DNA from: Dipylidium caninum | Lineage: Eukaryota; Platyhelminthes; Cestoda; Cyclophyllidea; Dipylidiidae | Reading direction: 5' to 3' | Assembly (NCBI GenBank): GCA_017562135.1 | Contig: QEYB01001053.1 | Coordinates: 992,001 to 1,056,000 of the forward strand | DNA length: 64,000 nt | Part shown: one piece after another, positions 36,886 to 51,200 of the stretch | Position numbering within the stretch: the first letter of the stretch is position 1 | Layout: each line of letters opens with the position of its first letter | Program-made: the position numbers and the translations under genes | Notes under the pieces: generated by a model | The model's database searches: none | Told to the model about the DNA's origin: nothing | Seen by the model: only the letters and a program-made list of their open reading frames with translations

Positions 36886-38033
36886 AGGAGAGACGTAAAT
36901 GAGAACTCAGCAATCTCCGATCCACAGCCGCAGCCCTGCCGGACATCGAAGAGCCCTCAACCCCATCCGAGGCAGTGGCATGGGCAGAGAGGGAAAGAGA
37001 GGACGAGGGAGAGATTATGCAGAAACAGGGTCACCGTACACTCAAAATCCTCTTCTTCCCTGCGGCCTGGGATGCAAATTGACTTAAGTCCTGTTTGAGG
37101 CTATCACGCTAGCTAACGCCCGAAAAAATGACTTGCTGCACTATTTCGGGGCAAATTGAGGCTTCCGACCACCGCTTTTGCTAATTCCAGCTCTTTTCTG
37201 GACAACAGAATGAGTGGCTATTGTCAACTTCCCCCGCAATAAAAGGCAAAAGTCTTTTTTTATGACACTGTTGGTTGCGAGCTAACTTATCATCGACTTT
37301 TATAGAGTGTCTGGGGAAAAAACGCCAGATATAACTGCGATACACAGTGAGAAAGTGCAAGTTCACGAGAAAAGATAACATAAATGCCAACTTCCACGGA
37401 TTATGTTGATATTTTTTTCTCACAGGCGTCACGTGGAAGGCGTGGAGGCAGACCCGAACAACGGAGATAAGAAATCACCAGTTCAGGTAGTTAAACCTTT
37501 GGTAAAATGGAAGGAAGCGTGAAGTTGAGGCCTTAACTCTTGCCCTGGGCAAGTTTCCTCTTAAAGCACTTTGTGAGCCCTGATCCACCAGTCATTAGGG
37601 AGTTGTGACGCCGCGGGGGTTGGGACACACTTTCCATTTAATACGCCAGTGCAAAGCTTCGACGCCACCTTGGACCACTCAAAGGAGGTATGAACAGTTG
37701 ATCCAGACCAGCTAATTGTGTGTTTATCCCCTTAGAGGTGCATTAGTTCTCTATGGCTTTTTCTAGACAAAGTTTGGGACGAGTTACACATATGAATGGG
37801 ACACAGAAAACCTCATTTCGTAACGTCGTAGGGAGATTTTTATGTGGGCTTTATTGCACTGTCTCCACATGAAAGCTCTGCTCGCCATTACCTTCGCAGT
37901 TTGTCGACGACTAATCTGATTAAATTTTTAAAAAATCTCCTCATTTCGTGCACTGTCCGAGCCTTTAAAATGATTTTATCTTCACCGAGAATGGCAAGTC
38001 ATAGGATGGAGGTGCGCGGACGCGTTGAAGTGG

Positions 38034-38070
38034 AGGAGGAGCAGAGGAGGGGAGGAGGAGGAGGAGGAGG
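38034..38070 (+). repeat. GGA-rich microsatellite
   Basis: Imperfect GGA and GAGG repeats, giving a poly-Gly shadow frame. Confidence 0.75.
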
Positions 38071-41000
38071 ATCCAATCTGGATAAAAGCATGCCCGCCAG
38101 CCCGCCCACCTTGGTGTCTCGTCGCAATTCCCGGTTAACAATGTCTTAATTTTGACCGGAGACGTGGACGCAGTATTTTTTCCGCGACAATCATCTGAAA
38201 TTCACACATTGTAAGTTAATCAATAGGGGAGAAGACGAATGAATCGCTACACAGAGGTCCATCTGTTCACCACCAGTGAATCTGCGCGAAGTCTGCACGG
38301 AGATTACTGTCCTTTCGGTGTTCGGGGAAGTCCCGATGGCTTTAGTTGCCTTCACACCCATTTGGATGGAATTTTGCCCCCAGCGATGCCTTATTCACTA
38401 GCGTGAGGAGCAAATTCCTCTAAACTGCATGCCGCCCAGAGCATTGTAATACAAGTTGGAAGACCTTTTATGAAGGAATCTAGGACTTCGGCATGGCGTT
38501 TTGTCGGCACAAGGTCCGTAAACAACGATTTCATTGGTCGAAAGGCTCAGAAGGCGAGAATGATCTCATCCTCCAGGAGTTTTCCACCCTGAAACTTGAA
38601 TCTGTGCTCAAAAGACAATCGCCTCACTCTGCACTACACCTCCAGCAGACCCCAGTTGAAATTTGAATCCTCAATTATGAAATCCACCATTCCTGTACGT
38701 CGGCTGCAGGCTTTTCAACACCAGCGACGAGGCAAGAGCAGGCAAACCCCAGAGAGATGGTCGACCTTAGTCACAATTGTGTCCACGTCACTGCAATAGG
38801 AGTCAAGTGAGGCGTTAACCCTTCGATCCCCAGCGTGGCGGTAGGTGGCAAGTGGCAAGCGACGAGTGACGCGTGACCAGCGTCGAGTGGCGAAAGTCGC
38901 CACTACCAACGCCTGACTCATCGGTGTTTATGAAAATGCCCGGACGCGATTTCCGCCTCCTCGGCCGCTCGTTCTCAGCCACCTGCCTCATTCGCCCTCC
39001 CCCGAGCTTTATTCGCGTTCCTCCCACAAATCGCCCCAGCCTTAAGTCCTCCGTCAACCTCGGCCAATTTCTCCACGTGTGGACTTAAAAGTCGTGCCCA
39101 AATCACGCCGCGAGAACACTTCCTTTGGCCACTCGACGGTACTTAAACAAGTGCCATTCTTTCATTCCAGTCAAATTGTCGTGAGTGTCATTAATTCCAC
39201 TCCCATGACTATGAGGCAGCATCCATCAGTAATACGCGCGCAATTAAGAGGGTTAAGTCATTCGTGTGCTGTGTCTCCACTCCCCACCACGCGGTTTGTT
39301 ACACTTGACTTGACTTTTTAATGGTAAAATTGACAGATGACACTTATTATTGTGTCCTGCCTGACTGGTTCACCCTCTAATGCCTCGTCACTTACGGTCT
39401 AAGAAGCTTTCTGCCCATGTTTCTCTCTTTCTTCCCCACCTCTCCACAGTCTTCGCGAAATGTCACTTCGCCCCGCCTAGTTGAGGCTCCTTAGGGCTCA
39501 AGTGTAGCGTTTAGGGGAGATCGTTTCATCAAATCGGAGAAAAATTTTCCCACAACAGAGTAAGATGCTGAAAAAAAGGAGGGGAAGCACGGAGGTTACA
39601 CTAAGAAAGGCGATTAACTTCACCGGTTAAAGGCGAAGAGAACAACATGGCCATGGAATCAGAGCAGGCGAGTTGGCAGCGAGACGTTAATAAGTTAAAA
39701 TCTTAACACATTGTTAAGATTTCACCGGCGCCTCCTTCAATCGACGGGAATGGGACGAAGACTACGCTAGAAACACGGTATGCGGTGCCATCGTCACCTC
39801 CTTCATTCCACTTTGGCCTCACTTTTCACGCCCCGCTGGAGAAAATTACTTGCTCTAGCAGGAGACCTCGATGATGACCAAAATATTCCCTCGTAAAATA
39901 CATGTTCCACCCATCTCTGTCCGGTTTAATGCTGTTTCGGGTGAAAGTGTCTTCTCTGCTTGGGAGAAGAAGGAGAGATTTGCGGGCGACTGGCTAATGC
40001 CCTCTTCCCCTTCTCCCTTTAAGCGGGGAGAAGGAAGGGAAGACGGAGGGAAGAGGGGAGTAGTGGGCGGACTTTCACATTCAACTCCAAATTAAAGTGG
40101 TAGTAAACTTTATATCCGTTGATGTTGCTATGGCAATAATCACAAAATGTTGCGTATAACCAGCGAATTCGTTGCCTCAACCCCACTTTTGGTTAGCCTC
40201 CTTCACTACGCAAAGGGAAATGATTAAGTGAATTAGAATGCTACGCCACTCCACCCGGGCTACAAAAAGGTATTTCTGGGGGGAAAAATGACAGGATAAC
40301 TTTTATTACCGTCCCGATGGTAAATTCTATTTTAGTGAGGATTCTTTCACACAGTGAGTCTTCACTATGGGGAATCGGTGGGGCTGAGCTACTCGCCACA
40401 CCAAATTCGTCTCGAAATGCAAGTCGAATTTGCAATGATGCAGGAACTTCGGCGAGTGAATCTTTCGTAGTCTCGAAGGGCTTTCTGTCAAGTCGAAGAC
40501 TGACAGTCGCGGATGGGGCACCGTCTTTTTCCCCAAACTGTACAGTTTACCCACTTCCCCTCTTTATGGCATTTGGCAGCTTGCTAATTCCGCAAATGAA
40601 CTGTCTTGGAGACGTCAGTCAAACGGACAAGTCAACTGATTTCGTTACTCTCGTAATTTGCCTAGCCGCTGATTATTCGACGATGCCACTTCCGCCTGCC
40701 TGAACTGCCTCTTCGCCTCCACGTGGCCGACGCATTTGCATGCGGTGAAGAGTCCTTCTGTGCATAAATTTTAATTTGGCATCAAAGCCAAGACTAACCA
40801 CACAGACCGCAAACAACTCCACGCCTCGTTAAGCAATGCCTGACGAGGATCTCACGGCCACTCGCCTCCACCAAAGTTGCTACAACTTTCCCGTAATAAT
40901 TGACAAAGTTTATGGGAAAGCATCTGGGCGCGAAGAGGCAAGAATGCAGTGGTTAATTTTCTCTCCACCTGGAGGGCGGAGGAGGCACTAAGGAATATAA

Positions 41001-44000
41001 ATGAATTATGAAAAAGTTTGCTTATTAAAATCTGTAACAATGCGGCGTTAAAAGTAAAGTAAAAGAAACCACAGAGCTTCTAACCTGCTGGAGGATAAGT
41101 TTTCCCCTTTGGGCGACGCTCGTGTGGCCTGTTTTTGCTTTGTTGGGCTGCTAAATAGTACGAATGCATAAAAAGATGCCGTCATGACAACGACGATTGA
41201 AGTTGGTCGGCCTCCGGCGCAACAATACACCCTCGCATCGTGGCCATGAGGAAGGACCGAAAGCTCGTTTTAATCCTTCCTGGGATCACTTAATCCGCGG
41301 GTTGAGGAGAATTGCGTTGGTTGAATTTTTACCAGGGTAGAGTAAAAGCCTCTACTGGCACTGGCATGGAATTCGGTGGCCAACGACTTGTGTTTTTCAC
41401 GAGTTTAGAAGGTGGCGGAAGATCGGGATAACAAAGGCGGGGTGTTTATAATCAAGAAACCCTTTGTCCTCATAAATTCGGAGAGGAGAGATAATGTCTT
41501 GCCCCACACTTGACAGAATGTGGTCACTTTTATTTCAGTAGAATGTCAGACGTCTGCTCCCCGTGTGAGGACTCGGGGCGAAGAAGGAAGCTGAGGAGAT
41601 GAAGGACCAAGTGTGGTTGTCGGCACCACAGTGACGTTAGAGGGAAATACTTGGTCTTTTCAGTGTTTGGAAAAGATTGGTCCCCTCGACATTCGGGCTG
41701 GAAGGTCTCCTCTCCAGACTCGGAATGGCATAGATATTTGAGCGAGAAGAGGAGGCACTCAGACGCCTTCCCTGGTACCGCGCAAGGGTGGAGAAGTGAA
41801 GAGAAGTGGATGGAAAGACCGCTCTCAGGAGGCATTTACCACTTCTCCCAATTATGCCTCACCGCGGTATCGTGGAGGCAAGTTGAGTCAGATAAAGTCA
41901 TCGTCGTTCCATTGACAACTGTGACATGTCACATGTGCCTTTGCCGTTCACCTTTGTCTCCTTACTGTCGTACGCATAACCAACTGGACTGTGCGTCCAT
42001 TAGCAACGGATCAGCCTTTTCAGGCAATGAGGAGACGATTTAACTCGCACAGGAAGGAGATTTCAAATGGCACTCTGAATCAAAAAACTTCGTCGAGGTG
42101 ATTAAAGTTGCCTGGCTATTGACGGCGAGGGGAACGGAACAGAGAATTGTCAGCTAGAAAAATATGTTGCCTTTCAGGACATCCGCTTTTTGCAAGAAAA
42201 AGCTACTGCCACATTCGGGCGAGCGACGGTGGCATGTCACGTGTGAGCACTCGATCGTTGAGACCGCGTTGGAGCAAAATCCCTTTCTGACAACGTCGGC
42301 GATCGCAGAAAGGCTCAGCTCAACTCAGCCCAACTCAGAATACCATTTCGGAGGGTGTGCGAAAGACGGGAGTTGGTGCGGCAGAAATATTCGCCATCGC
42401 CATGGGTGGGTGCTACAGTCATGGACTCAGAGGAGTTTGGATGCTCGAGTCGTCATTTCCACATCCCTGCGGGCTCGGGACACGCTTTAACCCTTCCCGA
42501 ACCGGCTGGTAACTGGCAAGGCAAAATTTGGTTGCCTGTGAAAAAAACTGCGGGGGAAAACAGCAAGTTGTGGGCCGTAAAAACTCGGGCCTCCCACCGC
42601 TGGAGCAAATGGGACTCCGAAGGAGAGTCGGTTGGGGACATTCGAGGACGAATGCGTTAAGAGCCCTCAAAACCGCCTGACAGGCTCATTTCGACGAGGA
42701 ATTGCCCGCAAGTGGATAGTTTAAAGACGACACGCCATGAAAAGAGGTCGTGGAGGCGCACTTCCTGAAAGGGCTTGCGGAAGGTGGTTGGAAAATTCCA
42801 ACTTAGTGGGTCGCCATCCAAATGACTGTCTTTTTATGTAGGAAACAAAAATCAACCAGCTCTCGTCCGCCTCTTTTTTTGCCAAAGACTTTCTTTCCAT
42901 TCTGCCAGCGATGGCGTAATTTCACCTTCATACAATTTCAGGTCTATTCAGCTAAAAAGTTGAATTGAGTGTGAGTTGGCATTAGTGGCGTCATTAAAGA
43001 GTTTCACCACTTGAGGATTTCTGCCTGGAAGGACGAAGGGGATGGCAGCGCGAAGGCGCGAGGTCGCGGCTTCGTGGCGCACTTGTCAGCACACCGAGTC
43101 GACGAAGAGGTTTGGCGCCCTCGCAGTGTCCTCGTGGACAACAACAACCTCACGGCCTTCACTGACCACTGACCACTTGTTGAACGGACACGCTCGAAGT
43201 GGCCGTTTGGCTGTTTGGTTACAGTTCCGAGTCTCGAATTCCTCTTTAATAATCCTTTTTCCGTGAATCTCTGCTGTTGATATTGTCTGGGCTGGTCCAT
43301 CTACCATCCATCGCGGCAACTTGCGACTAGTTTTGCTCTAAACCATCCAATTTGAGTCGCCAGCACGTAGTCTCGGCAGAAAAGGACAACTTTGCACAAA
43401 ATGAGGTTCTCCGAGTTGGTGAGAGGTGCAAAGGCCAGGCATCTTGAAATTGCCAAGCTATTTTAATCTTTTTCTTTCAATACAACAACTCGAATTGACA
43501 ATGGCCTTGACGTGGATCTCGTCCACTTCATTGGGTGACCAGACATTTTAGCACTTTTATATGAATAAAAGGATCAAGGCTTCGTTCCCGTCAACGGCAC
43601 ATAATTTCTTCCCTTTTAGCAAATAATACATTAAAATGTGCCTGAAGTGCACTGCTCGTTCTTCTATTCTCAAGATGTAATTAAAACTACAATAAAGAAC
43701 TAAACGCTATGACTTTTCCCCCAAAGTGAAAGGTGAAAGTTCGAAAAATATGAAAATATACACACTAGAGACTTTAAATATGTTGGCGAGACAAAAAGAG
43801 GACGTAAATTCCCTCTGTTGACAGGATTGGATGGTGACCCTCTCGTTGGCGCATTCGATAGCTTAGATCCTAAGAGTTTACTCGGTGAAGAGCCCTTTTT
43901 TGTAATTCAGACGTGAAGAAGTCCCAATTCCATGTTGCCTCGACGGTGGAGGCGATGGAGGCAAAGTTATTCTTAATAACCAAGGCTCTGTCTCGCCTCA

Positions 44001-47000
44001 CCATCGTTCACTAATTTTGGTATTCTGTCCTTTTTGAAATCAGGCCCAATTCAGTGAGTTCGAGAACTCTCCGCTGGGATAATAGAGTTTTAAGGTGTGT
44101 CAAAGAAGAAAGCGAAAGTCCTTCACTTGCATTGAAGGGGATTAGTAAAAGTAGCTTTCAGGGAAGTCCAAATGTCTTGTTATGAGACGGCGAACAGAGG
44201 CATCACAATGGTATCGGCGCATTTATGTTCTAATAAATGATATATTGTGCTGTTTGAAGTAATGCGATGTTACTTGTTCTCTTTTCATCCTCCCTTTAGT
44301 GTTTCTGTTGGAAAAAAGGCGTTTCTAAACCAAACTACCGCCCAAATTTTGCAAACGTTCTGCCTATAGCAAAACCTTAACTTAGGGAAAATTGAAACGC
44401 TGTCCTTAAGTTAACTGAAGTTTTAACCTCGGCAACTAACGTAAAATAAAAAGTTAAGTAATTTCAGATAACTCACCTCAAGTCTATCCTACCAGGTTGT
44501 GTTTACGATGTTATTTCAGAAGTACAGGGAATCTTAACGACGTAGACTTAAGATAGACCCCCACTAAAGTGACTTTTACTAGCTTAACCGATCTCAGAGA
44601 ACTATCAACGATTAGAGCAATAATTATAGCCCATGCAGTAAAGAAGTGCTGCCTTTTACCCACTTTTACGAGGCCCATGCTGATAAGGCTTTAATCTAAC
44701 AATCGCGTCCTGTCACCATGACACAAATCCTATTTCTCCATGAAGTTAGGCTTAGAGATGGGTCGAAGATTATACTTAAGAGCTTTTATTCTCCCCTCAT
44801 CGTTGAGTTCTAACTATGACAAAAATTTTTCTCTCAGTCGTTTTGCCATTATAGGTCCAGCCCACGGAGATGGTGCGTTGCCATCATTTCGACGCTACTT
44901 AAAATAATAAGTAACATATTATTTCGCCCGCAGGCAATGCCTTTGAGGTTGGCAGGTTGCTACATTCTTCCCATAGTTCTTCATCCCTTTCCCCCCAATT
45001 GCACGCTTGGAAGTGAAACTTAGTTCAACTTAGTCTGCTTCGGAGAAGTTAACAATGGAATAATGAAGTGTCATAATGCATGACCACTGTCAACTGACAG
45101 TTCAATTGAAAAGGTAACACCACCTCTTCTTCGCACCCGTCATTGCCTTCGACTACCGCCACAGATGATATAAAAACATGATATTTTCCTTGACAACAAG
45201 TGGTTTCCCTTCAATGCCTCAATTTGTGTATGAGTGTTAAATAACATTGAAGATATTATAAATTTTGAATATATCCTATCCGTTGCATTAAGAATCGGAA
45301 GTAAAAAAGTTTGTGCATTCCCCGTTGCTACGACCTACAGTCCGTGTAATCAGAGATGCTTTAATAGCGAATCTGTTTTATCGTTAAATCTAAGTTTTAT
45401 TAGCCAAACAGAGATAAGGGTAGGGTACGGGCGCCTAAGTGCCAGAGCAGGTTATGCTTTATGGCCAGACGGAATGAAGCCAAGTAACCACCCGCCTACG
45501 AGAGTTCATTACACGCTAATCACATGCTTTTTTTCTTCGGGTGGCGTGACCACACGTAAACCCCACTTTCCTGCTAATGTTGACTTTCAACAGCGACAAA
45601 CTTACATTCGTGTCATGGTGTTCTACAATCTGGCTTTGTACCTCATATGACACTCCTTCTAATTGCAGAAACTAAAGAATTTGAAGAACAGGTTTCTCGT
45701 CTTTTGTTAACAGAGCTTTAACGATTCTCGAAGTAAAGCTACAATCTGATTCACTCGATTCGATTAGTTAAAAAAATTGTTGGTGTTTTCCACATGAATC
45801 GGAAAAATAAAATACAGAAGCAATAGATTTTTTTGCTAGAATCAACCCATAGGTAGGGGACACACACGCAAATATACACGAGGATCCTCAACCTCATTAA
45901 TGGCAGTTAAATGGTGAAGTAGTTGGAATTCGTGGTAATAACCCATTTAAACAAAAGTCACTCAAACCAGTTTTCAGATTCCAGGTAGATAAGATCTCTC
46001 GGTCGAGACTTTGTACTTTGCGCACTCATATTTGTAGCTGAGTTGACGGCGATAAAAAGGTGAAGTAACTTCATCTAATCTATTGTGGCAACTTTCTATT
46101 ATGAGGGGACAAGTGAAAGTCAAGTGACCTCTTTTAAGTCCTCTCTGAGCAACTAAAGATTGCTTTAATGTTAATGGCAATAAATGTCCCTTCTGTTTAT
46201 TGATACCTCTCACTTTTATCATTTCTAAGATTAATTTCTTGTATGAAACAAGGCCAGACTGTAAAAATCATTTCCTTCTTTGTATCCCTTCCGCATTTTC
46301 ACTCATGGATGTACTGAAAAGTACGGAGATATTGGAATTATTATAAGTGGCATAGAGAGAGTACTGCCTGCGGCACCACTGACCTTTATGTTTCTTACCC
46401 TATTTACCTATTTTGCACTTAAGAAATGTAAATTCAATTGTGGAAACTTGATTGCCCTTGTGCTAAAGCGTAGAACCAGGCTCTTTGTCCCCGCTCAGCG
46501 GTTTCCCTATATTGGTGGGCACCGTTGTTATTTATAGTCCCTGCACACCCGTCCGCCCCTTGGCAGGAATTAAGCAAGCACTTGGACGTAAGACTACCAA
46601 TGGCAGAGGGGGATTTTAATAATCGATGTAATCAGTCGGTAATTGGTTGGATGCCAACCAATGATGGAGCGATGGAGCGCGCACTGGTGTGGAGAAGGCC
46701 TGACGTGCGAATATGCGTCATCCAACCGACGCGGCGTTAATTGCCCAATCGTAGCCTAAGACGTCGGCGATTCACTGTTGGATTTGATGGGAATGGAACT
46801 CCGAGTTACTTAGAGGCCAGGCGACTCGGTTCATCACTCCTTATAAAGGGCCATATTCACTCGCTAGAGGAATTTTTTTCACCTAAATGAAGCGTTTCGC
46901 TGTTTTTGGTCGCAAGGGAGTTTTAGATTGTTGCAGCAATGCGATAGTTTATGTGTTTCTGCTACTGGTAATAAAACTCGACAGCTTCAGAAGACCCACA

Positions 47001-48235
47001 TTTGATATTTTGTCATCGTAAAAGACTGGACATGAGACCCAATGTCCCCGGCAGATGTAATGCCGAGGCATGCTGTGTGTACGGTCTCACATTGGCCGAA
47101 CAGGACATGTTTTCCTTTCTTCTTTGTTGAGTGCGATTGGTGGCAACCTCATAATCCATTCTAGCCTCCGCAAAGACCAGCCTGCAATTCCAACACCCTG
47201 TTAATCCCCAGCTCGTATAGTTTGAGCTAACTGAGGGCTTGATGAACACCAACTTCATTCCCTCGACATCGGGAAACCTTTGGAACTAAAGTAATTCACG
47301 TGTAGGTTGTGTGTCTCTCAGTACAGTTTTCGCCCACTGTCACCCTCTCCCCCTCCCTCACCGTTGATCCACTTTCCTTCAACACATGCTCCCAACACTT
47401 CACTGTTTTATTCATTTTTAAAATCCTCTTTCATTGTTAGCCCTATTACCTGCCCGCGATCGCACTCTCCGCACCTTGGAGTGTAGTTTCCGCGTTTTAT
47501 AGGCTAAAAATGAAATGGACACCATTAAAATACGACTTCCGCTGTGGGCCACAGCTAGCACCGCCCATGTTCCCCACTGATTTATGCTGTACATGAGTCA
47601 CGACCCTCGGAAGCCAGATCCGACGGATATTGTCGCTGTTTGTCCACTTTTCTCTCCCTCTCTCCTCTCCTCGGACAGGCAAGTTAGGAGGCCAGCCAGG
47701 CCTTAGACTCGTGTAAGAGTTTAAAGATGTAAAGAGTGTCAGTCAGCAATGACAGTCGCGTCCAACGCCTGTCTTCAAATTGACGACCGGAGTTCCTAAG
47801 AGGGCTTTGCACATTTGCAGGTTTTATTACCCCCCCACTGTGAAGGCGTTGAAGTCAGTCCGAGTGGACTTTGAACGGTGGAGTGGGGGCTTCGAGAAAT
47901 GTTTACTCCGCCCACCTGAGATGTTGTCGTATTCACTTATTTATACGCGAAAAGTACGTTCTTAAAGTTGCCAGGCCATGGTGGTTCAGAGGCAGGACTG
48001 TAAATTTGAGGAAAAGGAGTTTTGGACACTCAAAGATTTCATTCTAATGACAAGTCGCCTTCACTTGCACTTTGCGTGTATGTCACTTTGTTTAGGCATT
48101 CAAATCGTGATGTGTTGTACAAAAAAGGGCTTCACGAAATATATTTCACCCTCGAACTCACTTGGATGAAATCCCAGGAGGAGTCTCGTGCCTTGCCTTT
48201 CACTCAAAAATTGCAAGGGAAGTGGAGATGGTCAG

Positions 48236-48262
48236 GAGGAGGAGGAGGAGGTGGACGAGACG
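48236..48262 (+). repeat. GGA microsatellite
   Basis: A run of GGA units in the intergenic region, giving Arg- and Gly-rich shadow frames. Confidence 0.7.
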
Positions 48263-51200
48263 AGAGAGGAGGAGCCGAGGAGTCTCGTGCCTTGGTCAAG
48301 AATGCTCACAGTCGAATAGGAACGGTTCCTGCGTGACCGCTGAAGTCGACTTCGCGTTGTTCTTTCCATCAACTGACAATCTTCTCTCCTGTCCGACACG
48401 ATGCAGTCGAGTTATAGCAATCACCGACATTAATTTTTCCACGTCTACTACACGAACTGCGAGGCATACCCATAAAAAAGGAGATGGACAAACTCTTGGG
48501 TATGCAGATTTGTGTGTGCGTGGGTGTGTTGACATTGAAAAGGTCAGATGGGCACAAGGCGGCCGTGGAAGGCCATCGTCGACTGGTGTGGAGCGCTGTC
48601 CGAGCTCAGGCGGTGGTGGCGGGGCGCATTAGTCGGTGCTGTGAGGACATGGACTGTGGGGATGGGCGAGGGGAGAATGCCCAAATGACTCATTCCACTC
48701 TCCGCAATGGTTCACTGCCGTGGCTAAATGCAATGACCTCCTCATCCCGGCCATGAAATGACGTGGACAAACACGTGCCAAAATGACTGGTGCAGCCAAT
48801 CAACTGCACGTTCACCTTTCCCCTCACACCCGCTTCACTGTCTCACTTCATTTTCTTGTAATGTTAAAGATTCTTCCGTAGCTTCTCAGAATATTTTGCC
48901 AAGCTTTTCTCCCATCATCATCTGAATTGTGTCGATGCAACATGGCTATTTGTCGAGTGAATTTGGACACTTTGTTTCACCCACCCACTTCCCTTCTGCT
49001 GCTGCTTCGGGAGAAAGGGGAGGACAGGAAAGTCGGAGATTTTGTTAATGCTGTTTTTGCAGGAGACCATCATATCAACCTGCTCATGTGTACAGACCTT
49101 AAAAATCCCCAGTGTCAAAACAAAATTTGTCCAAATGTTCCACCTCATAAGTTGTCTTGTGACTGGGGAGGGTTCACTTCCTGTTTTGCCCACGCAAAAG
49201 CAGCTATAAACTTGCAATTTTGTCAAAGTACTTTGTATTTACTAGTGCGAATTCTTAGGTTGAAATTTGAAATCGTTTTCCCTTAAATGGTAAAGAAAAG
49301 TTGGGGGCATGAGTCACAGGTGTTATTCCTTCCCAAATTGTGTAACATTCATGTTGTATGATTAATCATTTGCAGATACCTACATTTTCGCATTTTCGAA
49401 CAACATGAAATGAACGTTCTGTCGATGATAAATAGCAGGAGTGAAATGTTAAGTTAGGGTGAACTCCCTGGGGCACAGTCTCACCGTTTCACTAAAATCG
49501 ACTCTTATCAGGTGGAAGTTTGGAGAACTTGATGCTACTTCGAGACAAAAAGGCGATTATGTTGGGGTTTGAGCCTTGAGGGAGAGAAGGAGGGAGAGAA
49601 AGGAAGGCGTTGTATTATCCAATGAACAATCTTACCTCCAAGTTCGAAATCGCGCCGCAGTTTAATTGGTCGGTTATCTGGGGGAGTCTGCACGTATTGA
49701 TCGCTAGAAAGCCAAACTGCAATGAAACTGGGTAATTTTGTATTATTAGATTACTTCCAACACTTAAATCATTTTTGCGTAGTGTTATTATCTTAAGTTA
49801 TGGGAATAAGCGCAACATATCGCGACCACAATATGGCCTCATAAAGTGATGAGGTGTAGACATAAAATTCAACGCTGCGATTGGCCAGCCAGCAATCAAG
49901 ACTCCGCACGTAATCAGGACCGTCTGCCTGTCTTGGTGTTTCGCTAGTGCGCAAAACAAAAACCGCGCCCTTATCTCAAAATTCATGGCCTTCCTGAGCG
50001 GGCACACAACTTTTGGCAAGCGTTTGCATTATTCACGTTATTGACTTTGACTCGAGCATCACCGGCCAATGCGCTTGGGTCATTACGGAATGCCGGAAGA
50101 GGCCGCGATTGGCTCGTCCTCAAGGTCATAAGTTTTCTCTTAAAACTACGGCTATAAAAAGTTGATCAGACAGAAGGATGAAACAGATGGATAAGTGCTG
50201 GAACATTACGATTACTTTGATGATTTATAATTAATAAAAGCACAACATTTCAGCATGGGCAATAATATTGGCTTGAAGAACTGTTTACTCGAGTCGCGTA
50301 ATTGCCCTCTTCCGAGGGCCAAGGGCTCGGCAATAAGGGGACCCCCTGAGCAATTCAAGTTTATCTTAAGGAAACTCTAAGAAAGCTTTTACGCACGTGC
50401 GTTAAATAGAAAAGTGATTTAAGAGCGGAATATCTTTCGTGCTGTTTGTGTCGATCAGCATTCACTGAATCATACAATGTTGACATTTGCGACTATTTCA
50501 ATAACATCAAAAGCTGAAATTCCCTCCGCTTATCAAGTCATCTCTGGACACTAGGTCTGAAACGGTAATGAAGCATTCTCCGAGTCGCCTTTAAAGAGGA
50601 GACTCTGACTTGGGCTCACTTAATTAAGACAATCCGAGAAGGAAACACCAAATGACAGCCCAGTAGGCTTTAATAGGACCAGTTTTTTTTAATGGTGGAC
50701 AAACTGGCAGATGAATGTTCCGACGACTTTACAAGAAGTACAAAATACCCATTTTTGCTAATTCAGTGTATAGTGAATAGTCAAGTTGGATTTTGTCGTA
50801 CACTGACTGCCTTACGAGAGGCAAAAAACAAGCAGAAAATGTCAAGTTAACATTAAATCATGTTACATTTTCCTTTTTCTTACGCATCGCCCTAATCCCA
50901 TTAAGTCAGTGGACGACTTCCCATTGCCGAGAGCTTAACTTTGTGACAATTGACTCCTGAAATACACCTTTACAAATCACCTCTTCAAGTGGCATGTTTG
51001 AATTTAATAGCTTCGTGAGGTCAAATGTCATTCCGGAAGGCGATTTTCCCCGTCTCCAGTAATGTGCAAGCTTCAATCCCCCAAATTGACATTTTTTTCT
51101 CAAATGCCCACTGTCCACCCAAGAAGGAAACAAGGTGAGGAGAATTTTTATTTAACGTACTATGCGCTCGGATGACTTCTGCTTATTCGCCTTGTCTTTT

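Noticed and set aside
42164..42660. Overlapping ~100-codon frames, one with a sequence faintly like a zinc-finger linker
   Set aside because: There is no Cys2His2 spacing and no second finger. A chance match.
48162..48632. 156-codon frame with an Arg-rich stretch
   Set aside because: The Arg run is a GGA microsatellite and there is no other support.
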